A stretch of 64,000 nt of DNA from RFSX01 sp964591455 (lineage in GTDB: Bacteria; Bacteroidota; Bacteroidia; Chitinophagales; Saprospiraceae). Shown in pieces: positions 8,178-17,328 of this stretch (position 1 is the first letter of the stretch; each line of letters opens with the position of its first letter). The notes below the pieces were generated by a model. It did not search any database. It worked only from the letters and a program-made list of their open reading frames with translations, and was not told the DNA's origin. The position numbers and the translations under genes are program-made. The DNA is taken from contig CAZQDZ010000005.1 in assembly GCA_964591455.1 (NCBI GenBank), positions 62,001-126,000 on the forward strand, given 5' to 3'.

Positions 8178-9764
8178 ATGGCTGGGGTAAGACCAGAAGA
8201 AATATCCGCAATACTTAAAGAACAACTGTCAGGCTTCAAGTCAGAGTCAGAGCTGGAAGAAGTAGGCACCGTATTGCAAGTAGGAGATGGAATCGCTCGT
8301 GTATATGGCCTTAATAAAACGAAGGCTGGTGAGTTGGTGGAATTCGAAACAGGTGTACAGGCGATTGTCCTTAACCTAGAGGAAGATAATGTTGGGGTGG
8401 TATTGATGGGAGAAAGTGATGGCATTCAAGAAGGGGCAACAGTTAGACGTACTAGTAAGATTGCCTCCATTCAAGTAGGTGAAGGTATTGTCGGAAGGGT
8501 AGTCAATACCTTAGGTAAACCAATAGACGGTAAAGGACCTTTAAAAGGGGACCTGTATGAAATGCCAATAGAAAGAAAAGCACCAGGTGTAATCTATAGA
8601 CAACCTGTTACAGAGCCTTTGCAGACAGGTATCAAGGCCATCGATGCCATGATTCCCATCGGTAGAGGACAAAGAGAATTAATTATTGGTGATAGACAGA
8701 CGGGTAAGACAGCCATCGCTGTAGATACAATTCTTAACCAAAAAGAATTCTACGATAGAGGAGAGCCTGTATACTGTATCTATGTGGCTTCAGGACAGAA
8801 ATCTTCTACAGTAGCACAAGTAGCTAAAGTTCTAGAAGAGAATGGGGCGATGTCTTATACAACAATCGTGTCTGCCTCTGCTGCAGATCCTGCACCATTA
8901 CAATTCTATGCACCTTTTGCGGGAGCTTGTATCGGTGAATTTTTTAGAGATACAGGAAGACCAGCTCTAATAATCTATGATGATTTATCTAAGCAGGCCG
9001 TAGCCTACAGAGAGGTATCATTATTATTAAGAAGACCACCAGGTAGAGAGGCATATCCAGGAGATGTATTCTACTTACACTCTAGATTACTGGAAAGAGC
9101 GGCAAAAATCATAGAGAATGATGACATCGCTAATCAGATGAACGACCTGCCAGAATCTTTGAAGGCAGCGGGATTGGTCAAAGGAGGCGGCTCACTGACA
9201 GCCTTGCCGATTATCGAAACGCAAGCAGGTGATGTATCAGCCTATATTCCTACCAATGTAATTTCGATTACAGATGGTCAGATATTCCTAGAATCTAATC
9301 TATTTAATGCCGGTATTAGACCAGCGATTAATGTGGGTATCTCAGTATCAAGAGTGGGAGGATCGGCTCAGATTAAATCTATGAAAAAGGTATCTGGTAC
9401 ACTGAAACTAGATCAAGCACAGTATAGAGAACTAGAAGCTTTCTCCAAGTTCGGTTCTGACTTAGATGCGGCGACAATGTCTGTATTGGAAAAAGGTAAG
9501 AGAAACGTGGAGATCCTTAAGCAAGGACAGTATTCTCCATTATCAGTAGAGAAGCAAGTAGCGATTATCTTCTTAGGAACTAAAGGCTTACTTAAATCTG
9601 TACCGGTCAATAAGATTAAGGAGTTTGAAGAGGCCTTCCTTACGCAAATGGAAAGCAATCATGCAGATACATTGGAAACATTCAAATCTGGAAAATTAGA
9701 TGATTCAGCGTTGGATGTGGTGAAGAGAGTAGCGGCTGATCTCAGTAAGCAATATGCTAAGTAA
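8178..9764 (+). CDS. atpA: ATP synthase F1 subunit alpha
   Basis: The regulatory nucleotide-binding subunit of F1, 528 residues. Visible are the N-terminal beta-barrel (VGDGIARVYGL), the P-loop GDRQTGKT (171-178), the PGREAYPGDVFYLHSRLLERAA signature region near residue 295, and the C-terminal helical domain. It is the most conserved gene of the cluster. The beta subunit gene is not present here. Confidence 0.98.
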   Translation: MAGVRPEEISAILKEQLSGFKSESELEEVGTVLQVGDGIARVYGLNKTKAGELVEFETGVQAIVLNLEEDNVGVVLMGESDGIQEGATVRRTSKIASIQVGEGIVGRVVNTLGKPIDGKGPLKGDLYEMPIERKAPGVIYRQPVTEPLQTGIKAIDAMIPIGRGQRELIIGDRQTGKTAIAVDTILNQKEFYDRGEPVYCIYVASGQKSSTVAQVAKVLEENGAMSYTTIVSASAADPAPLQFYAPFAGACIGEFFRDTGRPALIIYDDLSKQAVAYREVSLLLRRPPGREAYPGDVFYLHSRLLERAAKIIENDDIANQMNDLPESLKAAGLVKGGGSLTALPIIETQAGDVSAYIPTNVISITDGQIFLESNLFNAGIRPAINVGISVSRVGGSAQIKSMKKVSGTLKLDQAQYRELEAFSKFGSDLDAATMSVLEKGKRNVEILKQGQYSPLSVEKQVAIIFLGTKGLLKSVPVNKIKEFEEAFLTQMESNHADTLETFKSGKLDDSALDVVKRVAADLSKQYAK

Positions 9765-9778
9765 TTTAACCCAACACA

Positions 9779-10681
9779 ATGTCAGGTAAATTAAAGGAAA
9801 CAAGGGAACGAATCGGTTCTGTTAAGTCTACGCAGCAGATCACCAAAGCCATGAAAATGGTTTCGGCAGCAAAGCTTCGTAAGGCACAGCAAGCCATTAC
9901 AGACCTAAGGCCTTATGCTAAACGACTCAATAAAATGATGGTCAATATCCTTAGCAATGTGGAGGGCGAAGCTGGATCATCATATTCCACTTTTAGAGAA
10001 GTGAATAAGATGGCTGTCGTTGTTATCACGTCCAACAGAGGCTTGGCAGGGGCATTCAATACGAACGTGGGTAAAAGGACCATGACCTTATTAAAAAAGT
10101 ATGAAGCAGAGAAGAAGGCGGGGAAAATAGATTTGGTTTTTATAGGGAAGAAGGGCTTTGACTTTCTTAAGAAGAGAGCGCCTGAGTGCCAGATGAATAC
10201 AGATTACGTGGACTTGATGAGTGATTTATCTTTTGATAATATATCTACTTTATCAAAAGACTTGATGGACAAGTTCAACTTGGGAGAATACGATAAAGTC
10301 TATGTGGTATACAGTCAATTTAGAAATGCAGCGGTACAGGATTCATTAGCAGTTCAGTATCTACCAGTCCCTAAATTACAAGGCACTAAGGAACCAGGGG
10401 ATGAGGCAAGTCATAAAGCAGATTACCTTTTCGAACCATCTAAGCAAGTGCTCTTAGAACAACTTATTCCAAGCATACTCCAAACGTCATTTCATAGCTA
10501 CGTCCTAGATATCAATGCAGGTGAGCATGGTGCCAGAATGACGGCTATGGACAAGGCCACAGAAAATGCCAATGACATACTGAAAGAGCTGAAGATTGCT
10601 TACAATAAAGCCAGACAAGAATCGATTACAAATGAGATACTAGAAATCGTTGGAGGTGCCGCGGCATTAGAAGACGGTTAG
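9779..10681 (+). CDS. atpG: ATP synthase F1 subunit gamma
   Basis: Gamma is the rotating central shaft. The 300-residue protein starts KLKETRERIGSVKSTQQITKAM, the conserved N-terminal helix, and ends with the conserved C-terminal helix (MTAMDKATENANDIL through KARQESITNEILEIVGGA). Length is normal. It is the last gene of this operon; atpD and atpC must be elsewhere, as in many Bacteroidota. A terminator follows at once. Confidence 0.97.
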   Translation: MSGKLKETRERIGSVKSTQQITKAMKMVSAAKLRKAQQAITDLRPYAKRLNKMMVNILSNVEGEAGSSYSTFREVNKMAVVVITSNRGLAGAFNTNVGKRTMTLLKKYEAEKKAGKIDLVFIGKKGFDFLKKRAPECQMNTDYVDLMSDLSFDNISTLSKDLMDKFNLGEYDKVYVVYSQFRNAAVQDSLAVQYLPVPKLQGTKEPGDEASHKADYLFEPSKQVLLEQLIPSILQTSFHSYVLDINAGEHGARMTAMDKATENANDILKELKIAYNKARQESITNEILEIVGGAAALEDG

Positions 10682-10708
10682 ATAAGAATTAAAAATTAGG
10701 TTTAAGAG

Positions 10709-10744
10709 AAGGTTCTTGTACACTGTACAAGGGCCTTTTTTATA
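10709..10744 (+). terminator. intrinsic terminator of the atp operon
   Basis: CTTGTAC (10715-10721) pairs with GTACAAG (10725-10731) over a 3-base loop, and AAGG (10709-10712) can extend the stem to CCTT (10734-10737). A run of T follows. Confidence 0.85.
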
Positions 10745-10834
10745 TAATCTTGCTCATAAAGTGCTCGTGCTGCTCGTTATATCAGCAGAATGCGTCTATA
10801 TTTATAGATATCTTATTTACAAAACAAATTCCAC

Positions 10835-12475
10835 ATGAAGCGACTACCATTACTTTCCGTGCTTTTTTTGTTTACATTTTTCATCGTCCAATCACCCCTC
10901 ATAGCTCAAACAAACTGTTGGGATACGAATAATAATGGCGTGGCTGATCCATCTGAGGATATCAATGGAGACGGCGTATATGATGCTTTGGATTGTCAAG
11001 GCCCAGCTGGACCACCCGGTCCATCAGGCCCTCAAGGCCCCCATGGTAATCCTGGTGCCCCTGGCGCCCAAGGTCCCCAAGGTAATCCTGGACCCTCTGG
11101 CGCTCAAGGTATCCAAGGTGTAAGTTGTTGGGATACGAATAATAATGGGGTTCCAGACACCAATGAAGATATCAATGGAGACGGCATATATAATTCTGCT
11201 GACTGCGTGAATGGACCACAAGGTCCCCAAGGTCCCCAAGGCCCATCGGGTCCCCAAGGCCCATCAGGCCCACAAGGTCCATCAGGCCCACAAGGTCCTC
11301 AGGGTCCATCTGGTGGCCCTCCAGGTCCTCAGGGTCCTGTAGGTCCTCCAGGACCTCAAGGTCCTGCTGGCGGTCCAGCTGGTCCCCAAGGCCCTCAAGG
11401 CCCCCAAGGTAATCCTGGCCCTCAAGGCCCCCAAGGTAATCCTGGTGCCCCTGGCGCCCAAGGTCCCCAAGGTAATCCTGGACCCTCTGGCGCTCAAGGT
11501 ATCCAAGGTGTAAGTTGTTGGGATACGAATAATAATGGGGTTCCAGACACCAATGAAGATATCAATGGAGACGGCATATATAATTCTGCTGACTGCGTGA
11601 ATGGACCACAAGGTCCCCAAGGTCCCCAAGGCCCATCGGGTCCCCAAGGCCCATCAGGCCCACAAGGTCCATCAGGCCCACAAGGTCCTCAGGGTCCATC
11701 TGGTGGCCCTCCAGGTCCTCAGGGTCCTGTAGGTCCTCCAGGACCTCAAGGTCCTGCTGGCGGTCCAGCTGGTCCCCAAGGCCCTCAAGGTCCCCAAGGC
11801 CCTCAAGGCCCTCAAGGTCCCCAAGGTAATCCTGGTGCCCCTGGCGCCCAAGGTCCCCAAGGTAATCCTGGCGTTCCTGGCCCCCAAGGTCCAGCCGGTG
11901 GTCCTCCCGGCCCCCAAGGTAATCCTGGTCCACAGGGTCCCGAAGGTCCTATAGGTCCCCAAGGTCCTCAAGGCTTGCAAGGCCCCCCAGGCCCTGCAGG
12001 TGGTCCTCCAGGCCCACAGGGCCCACAAGGCGTACCAGGTACTTCTGACGGAGATGGTATATATGACGGAAATGGAACGGCACCTGCTAATGTAATTGTG
12101 AACTTAACGGATAAGATTACCTATATGGGTGATGTAGCTGTATCAGGAAGTATTTTTGGCGTATCAGATGAGAAAGTAAAGACCAACATACGGTCTATTA
12201 ATAATGCCTTACAAATCATCGGTCAACTTAATCCGCTCATGTACGAGTTTGATACCGAGGCTTATAATCAGCTGCAATTAGCAGAAGGTACACAATATGG
12301 ACTCATTGCACAGGATGTAGAAAAAGTACTCCCGGAGTTAATCACAGAATTAAATTTGACAGAATCAGAATCTTTTAAATCTGTTAACTATGATGCATTG
12401 ATACCTATTCTTATCAAAGCCTTACAACAGCAACAAAAAGAAATAGACGAACTCAAGAATCAGATAAAGGAATAG
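10835..12475 (+). CDS. secreted collagen-like repeat protein with S74 endosialidase-type chaperone tail
   Basis: The 546-residue protein starts with a signal peptide (MKRLPLLSVLFLFTFF through LIAQ). Three blocks of the form CWDTNNNGV...EDINGDG...DC, which look like Ca-binding DxNxDG motifs closed by two cysteines, alternate with long Gly-Pro-Gln collagen triplets (GPQGPQGPS). The last 110 residues resemble the Peptidase_S74 intramolecular chaperone of phage tail fibres: SDEKVKTNI holds the likely autocleavage serine, followed by GLIAQDVEKVLPELI and a C-terminal coiled coil. S74 domains assemble trimers, which suits a collagen triple helix. A 390-base segment is duplicated inside the gene. Function on the cell surface is inferred. 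Confidence 0.9.
   Translation: MKRLPLLSVLFLFTFFIVQSPLIAQTNCWDTNNNGVADPSEDINGDGVYDALDCQGPAGPPGPSGPQGPHGNPGAPGAQGPQGNPGPSGAQGIQGVSCWDTNNNGVPDTNEDINGDGIYNSADCVNGPQGPQGPQGPSGPQGPSGPQGPSGPQGPQGPSGGPPGPQGPVGPPGPQGPAGGPAGPQGPQGPQGNPGPQGPQGNPGAPGAQGPQGNPGPSGAQGIQGVSCWDTNNNGVPDTNEDINGDGIYNSADCVNGPQGPQGPQGPSGPQGPSGPQGPSGPQGPQGPSGGPPGPQGPVGPPGPQGPAGGPAGPQGPQGPQGPQGPQGPQGNPGAPGAQGPQGNPGVPGPQGPAGGPPGPQGNPGPQGPEGPIGPQGPQGLQGPPGPAGGPPGPQGPQGVPGTSDGDGIYDGNGTAPANVIVNLTDKITYMGDVAVSGSIFGVSDEKVKTNIRSINNALQIIGQLNPLMYEFDTEAYNQLQLAEGTQYGLIAQDVEKVLPELITELNLTESESFKSVNYDALIPILIKALQQQQKEIDELKNQIKE
11045..11790 (+). repeat. 390-base tandem duplication inside the collagen-like gene
   Basis: By eye, 11045-11400 and 11435-11790 are identical over 356 bases at a fixed offset of 390 bases (130 codons). 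Each copy contains one cysteine/Ca-binding module and about 80 residues of collagen triplets. The period keeps the reading frame. Lack of divergence, even at third positions, means the duplication is recent or kept uniform by recombination. Confidence 0.9.
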
Positions 12476-12528
12476 GCTCAGAATACAGAGACAACTGTAG
12501 ATTTTTATACTTAACAAATTCTATTATT

Positions 12529-12786
12529 ATGAAAATGACAATTAAATTTTTAATGGCATTAAGCTTTGCCGCTTTTATGACAAGTTGCGGTGGCGATGAA
12601 TGTGCCACTTGTGATGTTACTCAGGTTATTACAGTAGATGGTGAAGAAATAGGTCGCCAGACGCTGAATACTGGCCAAGAATTCTGTGGTGAAGAATTAG
12701 ATGCAATCAGAGCACAAGAATCTACAATTACACAAGAAGTGGGTGGAATTACTCAAGTTGCAGTGACTACTGTAGATTGTAATTAA
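12529..12786 (+). CDS. small cysteine-rich lipoprotein
   Basis: An 85-residue protein with a lipoprotein signal ending in the lipobox MTSC (C20), followed by GGDECATCDVTQVI. The mature part has four more cysteines (in ECATC, EFC and the terminal DC), so two disulfides are possible after export. It has a beta-rich, threonine-rich composition. I do not recognise a family. It follows the collagen-like gene by 53 bases and ends in a strong terminator, so the two may be cotranscribed. Confidence 0.8.
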   Translation: MKMTIKFLMALSFAAFMTSCGGDECATCDVTQVITVDGEEIGRQTLNTGQEFCGEELDAIRAQESTITQEVGGITQVAVTTVDCN

Positions 12787-12794
12787 GAATATTG

Positions 12795-12828
12795 ATAAGG
12801 CCTTGCTGGATGCAAGGCCTTATTAATT
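12795..12828 (+). terminator. intrinsic terminator after the small lipoprotein gene
   Basis: A 12-base perfect stem, 12795-12806 with 12812-12823 (ATAAGGCCTTGC and its complement), has a 5-base loop and is followed by TAATTTT. Confidence 0.85.
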
Positions 12829-13153
12829 TTGTCTGAGATTAATTAAAGCTTTTGACATAGAAATATTAGATCCTGATTTTGTTAGGAGTATTACACATTT
12901 GAATTTTCCAGCTATTGGAAAATTCAAAACATCTATAGGTGTTGAGTTCTTTTTCCGATTGAATCAATTGAATCAACTACAGCGAATCCGCCTCAAATTG
13001 GGTGGAACTTGGTCTCTTGGAGAATACTTGAATTGGAATATGCAACTATGGAAACAAAATCGCACCAATCAATCCACCATGTTGATTCAATGGTTTATCG
13101 TCAACACATTCACTTATGCTTTAAAAAAACGAACCCAGAAATAATAAGTTAAA
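12829..13153. other. intergenic stretch with a perfect inverted repeat
   Basis: No gene is convincing. The + strand frame is open from about 12830 to 13144 but has only a TTG start at 12899 and an odd composition with no recognisable family. The feature that stands out is a 13-base perfect inverted repeat, 12898-12910 with 12916-12928 (TTTGAATTTTCCA and complement), with a 5-base spacer. It could be an operator or the stem of a small RNA. Confidence 0.4.
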
Positions 13154-13759
13154 CTAGGCCGCTTTATTCAAGTTTAGTTTTGTAAGCAGCTCTAACAATT
13201 CAGCTTGAAGTGATTTTTGTTTGTCTCGTGCATACCAACTATGTACAGGGATGGTGTAGCTCTCGCCTTTGGCCAAAATTTCTTTGACTAATACTTGTGC
13301 TTCTGCTGGTCTAGGCCCGTAAGTATTGACAACTTGAAAATCATTGTCCAGTATTAGTAGGATAGGGATAGAACGACTCGTACCATCCGTGAGATGAGCA
13401 TCTATAAGCTCATGATTGGTATCTCTGTATACAAATCTTAAATCTATTTTACCGTTACTTGCCTCAGCAATTTTATTGAAGATTGGATTAATCTGACTAG
13501 CATCTCCACACCAATGTTCTGATATAACCAGCCACCGTGTATTTTCTGTAATGGCTTTTGCCGCAGATTTTAATGCGTCATTGAGCTGCAGCTTTCGATC
13601 TAGTCTGTTCTGTCTCTTCCAGTTCTGTGGTAGATATTTCACATACCAGACAGATTCATCCGTACTAAGATCCTTCTCGAAATTAGCATTGTATGCATTA
13701 TAGTCTATGCCTTTGTCAAAATAGCCTTTGTAATCTATCCTGTCATTGCTATTGCTCAT
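13154..13759 (-). CDS. thioredoxin-fold family protein (Thioredoxin_9 type)
   Basis: The 201-residue cytosolic protein has a helical N-terminal region and a thioredoxin-like core with WCGDASQINPIF near residue 89. Only one cysteine is present where thioredoxins have CxxC, which is usual for this small-protein family. A cis-proline is likely in RSIPILLILD. The family's substrate is unknown; a redox or thiol-exchange role is probable. It is a single gene with its own -7 box. Confidence 0.85.
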   Translation of the reverse strand: MSNSNDRIDYKGYFDKGIDYNAYNANFEKDLSTDESVWYVKYLPQNWKRQNRLDRKLQLNDALKSAAKAITENTRWLVISEHWCGDASQINPIFNKIAEASNGKIDLRFVYRDTNHELIDAHLTDGTSRSIPILLILDNDFQVVNTYGPRPAEAQVLVKEILAKGESYTIPVHSWYARDKQKSLQAELLELLTKLNLNKAA

Positions 13760-13778
13760 AGTCCTTCTATTTTTAATG

Positions 13779-13786
13779 CAAAATTA
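13779..13786 (-). promoter_or_regulatory. promoter -7 box of the thioredoxin-fold gene
   Basis: On the minus strand 13786-13779 reads TAATTTTG, a perfect TAnnTTTG box 19 bases before the ATG at 13759. I see no clear upstream TTTG box. Confidence 0.5.
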
Positions 13787-13986
13787 TTGCTCTTTTGGAA
13801 GTGGTTTCTAGGCAATAATTCCCTTTTTGTTGGCAATTGGCTTGTGAAATAGGGCATCTACTGTTAGATATTATTCTTTTTTATAATCTAATTTCTACTC
13901 CCTCTAAATAGTTATTTGATTTTAGTCAAGATAGTAAATACGATGATTTTACTATTTTTAGACATCACAAAAAAAGGAAGACTTAA

Positions 13987-16900
13987 ATGAGAAAACTCCC
14001 TATACTGATTTCCCTGTGCTTGTGTCTGTATGCGTGTAATTCTGAGCAAGAAGACGCAACATCTTCCAAGACGCCTAGCGCCAATTCTTCTAGCGACATT
14101 CAGCAATTTCACCTTGTCCCTTCTAGTCATTCTAAGTTGGAGTTTCAGAACATACTTGTGGAGAAACAACAACGAATGTGGTATAACTTCAATCAAGTCT
14201 ACAATGGTGCAGGTGTGGCACTCGGAGATATAAATAATGATGGTCTGACAGATATCTTCTTCACGGGTAATGAATCAGAGAATAAGCTGTATCTGAATAA
14301 AGGGGATTTGGTTTTTGAAGACATTACTCAGTCGGCTAAGGTGACAAATAATGAAGGGTGGCACAATGGCGCAACAATGGTTGACATTAACGGTGATGGC
14401 TGGCTAGATATTTATATCTGTAGAGGGGGATGGAGAGTAGATAGTCGTGAGGTGAGAAAAAATCTTTTGTACATCAATGACAAGCAAGGTGGATTTATCG
14501 AGTTTGCAGATCGCTTTGGTCTAGCTGAAGCTGGTCATTCTTATCAGTCGCTGTTTTTAGATTATGACAATGATGGGGATTTGGATGTATACATAGTTAA
14601 TCATCCAGTCGGCCAACTACAAATAGAGGAATACATCGCAGGCAGGAAGAATGGATCTGAAGACCATAAGGATAAGTTATATAGAAATAATGGCAATACA
14701 ACATTTACAGATGTAACCAAAGAAGCAGGCTTGTACAATACGTGGGGTTATGGCCTTAGTGTCACATCCGCAGACCTTGACGGAAACGGATATGTGGATA
14801 TATATGTAGCTAATGACTACACAGAAGCGGACTACCTCTTCATGAATAATGGAGATGGCACTTTTAAAGAAACCATTAAAGAGTCCACTGGTCATATTAG
14901 TCTTTTTAGTATGGGCACTGACATTATGGATTACAATAACGATGGCAAGGAGGATATTTTCGTTTCTGAGATGTTACCCAAAGGTTACAAGAAATCTAAA
15001 ACGTCTATGGCGCCTATGTCATCTAATAGATTCCAACGACTTGTGGACGAAGGCTTCCATTACCAGTACATGCATAACTCCATGCAGATGAATATGGGTC
15101 AAGGTAAGTTTAGTGAAGTATCCCAAATGTTAGGCGTCGCTAAATCAGATTGGAGTTGGTCATGTTTTCTCTCTGACATGGATAATGATGGTCTGAGAGA
15201 TTTATTTGTAGCTAATGGGTATAAGAGAGATGTATATGATAGAGATTCTGCACTAGATCGTCAGTCTTATCTGAAGAAGAATAATGAATCTATTCCAAGT
15301 ATGGATGATTTTCTTCAACTGACGCCATCATCAAAATCTTATAATTTCTTCTATAAGAATAAGGATGGATTTTCATTTGAAGATGTCAGCAAAAAGTGGG
15401 GATCCACGATGCCTTCGTTTTCTAACGGGGCATCTATAGGTGACTTAGATAATGATGGCGATTTAGATATCGTAACTAATAATTATGATGAAGCCCCATT
15501 CTTGTATGAGAACAAAGCGAATACCACTAATCAGAAGTACCTAAGAATTAAATTGGATGGCACCAATCTAAATAAGTCTGGTATAGGAGCTATAATAAAA
15601 GTTAAGGCAGGTAATCAGCAGTGGGTAGAACAATTCAAGGTGACACGTGGATTCTTAGCTTCGGTAGAACCCATTGCACATTTTGGATTAGGAAATCATG
15701 CAAAGGCAGATGAGATAGAAGTAATGTGGCATGATGGAAAAGTTACCACATTAAGTAATGTAGATGCGAATCAGGTCATTACGGTGAAGTATACAGATGC
15801 CAGCGCTAGAACTAGTAATGATAAAGCTGCACCTATTCTTGCAGGCTTGGCTAATGATGTTCTACCGAAAATCAAGCATAAGGAAAACGAATTCGAAGAT
15901 TATAGAAAGCAGATATTATTACCGCACTCACAGTCTAAGCTAGGTCCATTTATGAGCAGAGGAGATGTCAATAAAGATGGCTTGGCAGATGTGTATGTTG
16001 GTGGCGCCTCTGGGCAGGCAGGCGAATTATTGGTACAAAAGAAAGATGGTTCTTTCACCAAGAAAAAAGTATCTGCTTTCCAAGGCGATAAAAAGCATGA
16101 GGATATGGGAAGTTGCTTTTTTGATTTTGATGGCGATGGGGACATGGACTTATTTGTAGTTAGTGGTGGCTCAGAATATCCTGCTAATGACAAATACTAT
16201 GGCGATAGATTGTATATTAATGATGGGAAAGGTAATTTCAAAAAGAATGAAAATGCTGTGCCAAATGTTTTCAGCAGTGGCTCTTGTGTCCGCCCTTGTG
16301 ATTATGACAGAGATGGCGATGTGGATCTTTTTGTAGGTGGTAGAACCATGCCTGACTTATATCCATACCCGACAGTTAGTTATATCCTCAAGAATGCAGA
16401 CAACAGATTCTATATAGAACGAAATGGGCAGAGTCTTTTCCCCAATGTCAATGGTATGGTAACTGATGCGACTTGGAGCGATGTGAATGGGGATGGATTG
16501 ATGGATCTCATTATAGTAGGAGAATGGATGCCCATCACCGTACTGATAAATAATGGACAGACTCTAGTCAATGCGACCGACCAAATGGGACTGGCTGATT
16601 CCAATGGATGGTGGAATACTATCAAGGCTTATGACTTGGATAAAGATGGTGATCAGGATTATGTCGTAGGAAATCTGGGCACTAACTATAAATTTAAAGC
16701 AAGCAAAGAGCATCCATTTCATGTCTACGGAAATGATTTTGATTGGAATGGGTCATATGACGTATTCCTCGCTAAGGAGCTAGGGGACATACAGGTACCC
16801 ATAAGGGGAAGGGATTGCTCTTCACAGCAGATGCCAGAGATTAAAGAAAGGTTTGGCTCTTTCAAAGCCTTTGCGGATGCGGATATAACGACCCTATTGG

Positions 16901-17301
16901 GCGAGAAGATTAATGATGCTGTCCATTTGCAAGCTAAAGAGTTTCACAGCTTGATTCTAAGAAACAGTGGCGGGAAACTGTCTATAGAATATTTGCCTCA
17001 TGAGAGCCAGCTATCCTGTGTCAATGCCATAGAAGTAGATGACTTCAATAAAGATGGATACCTAGATGTGTTAGTTGCAGGTAATAATTTCAATACAGAA
17101 TCTGAAACAACGAGAGCAGATGGATCTATGGGATTGCTGATGAAGGGACAAGCAGATGGAAGCCTAGTACCTACAACGATAGAAGAGAGTGGTGTCTTCT
17201 TACCTTATGATGTCAAAGATTTGCTTACAGTCAAGACATCGACATCTAAAGTCATATTGGTGGCATCCAATGATGATTTACTAAGGGCCATTAAATATTA
17301 A
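13987..17301 (+). CDS. FG-GAP/VCBS repeat lipoprotein with ASPIC/UnbV domain
   Basis: The 1104-residue protein has a lipoprotein signal (MRKLPILISLCLCLYAC, C17). Two beta-propeller-like halves carry many Ca-binding repeats of the form GDINNDGLTDIFF, VDINGDGWLDIYI and GDLDNDGDLDIV (about residues 75-500 and 640-1080). Between them lies an ASPIC/UnbV domain (about 513-600, with GIGAIIKVKAGNQQW and GLGNHAKADEIEVMWHDG). Proteins of this CRTAC1-like layout are abundant in marine Bacteroidota, often next to SusC/SusD or hydrolases, and probably bind surface ligands. The next gene, an exported amidohydrolase, follows after 27 bases and may share the transcript. Confidence 0.93.
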   Translation: MRKLPILISLCLCLYACNSEQEDATSSKTPSANSSSDIQQFHLVPSSHSKLEFQNILVEKQQRMWYNFNQVYNGAGVALGDINNDGLTDIFFTGNESENKLYLNKGDLVFEDITQSAKVTNNEGWHNGATMVDINGDGWLDIYICRGGWRVDSREVRKNLLYINDKQGGFIEFADRFGLAEAGHSYQSLFLDYDNDGDLDVYIVNHPVGQLQIEEYIAGRKNGSEDHKDKLYRNNGNTTFTDVTKEAGLYNTWGYGLSVTSADLDGNGYVDIYVANDYTEADYLFMNNGDGTFKETIKESTGHISLFSMGTDIMDYNNDGKEDIFVSEMLPKGYKKSKTSMAPMSSNRFQRLVDEGFHYQYMHNSMQMNMGQGKFSEVSQMLGVAKSDWSWSCFLSDMDNDGLRDLFVANGYKRDVYDRDSALDRQSYLKKNNESIPSMDDFLQLTPSSKSYNFFYKNKDGFSFEDVSKKWGSTMPSFSNGASIGDLDNDGDLDIVTNNYDEAPFLYENKANTTNQKYLRIKLDGTNLNKSGIGAIIKVKAGNQQWVEQFKVTRGFLASVEPIAHFGLGNHAKADEIEVMWHDGKVTTLSNVDANQVITVKYTDASARTSNDKAAPILAGLANDVLPKIKHKENEFEDYRKQILLPHSQSKLGPFMSRGDVNKDGLADVYVGGASGQAGELLVQKKDGSFTKKKVSAFQGDKKHEDMGSCFFDFDGDGDMDLFVVSGGSEYPANDKYYGDRLYINDGKGNFKKNENAVPNVFSSGSCVRPCDYDRDGDVDLFVGGRTMPDLYPYPTVSYILKNADNRFYIERNGQSLFPNVNGMVTDATWSDVNGDGLMDLIIVGEWMPITVLINNGQTLVNATDQMGLADSNGWWNTIKAYDLDKDGDQDYVVGNLGTNYKFKASKEHPFHVYGNDFDWNGSYDVFLAKELGDIQVPIRGRDCSSQQMPEIKERFGSFKAFADADITTLLGEKINDAVHLQAKEFHSLILRNSGGKLSIEYLPHESQLSCVNAIEVDDFNKDGYLDVLVAGNNFNTESETTRADGSMGLLMKGQADGSLVPTTIEESGVFLPYDVKDLLTVKTSTSKVILVASNDDLLRAIKY

Positions 17302-17328
17302 TTAGATTACATCTAAAATATAATTATC

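Noticed and set aside
11000..12050. Dense short repeats resembling CRISPR or satellite DNA, and long antisense open frames
   Set aside because: The repeats encode Gly-Pro-Gln triplets in one continuous frame with signal peptide and S74 tail. The antisense frames are by-products of the triplet pattern.
12899..13144. Possible 81-residue gene with TTG start
   Set aside because: No ATG, no recognisable motif, and an unusual Gln/Leu/Trp composition. An inverted repeat covers its start. Left as an intergenic note.
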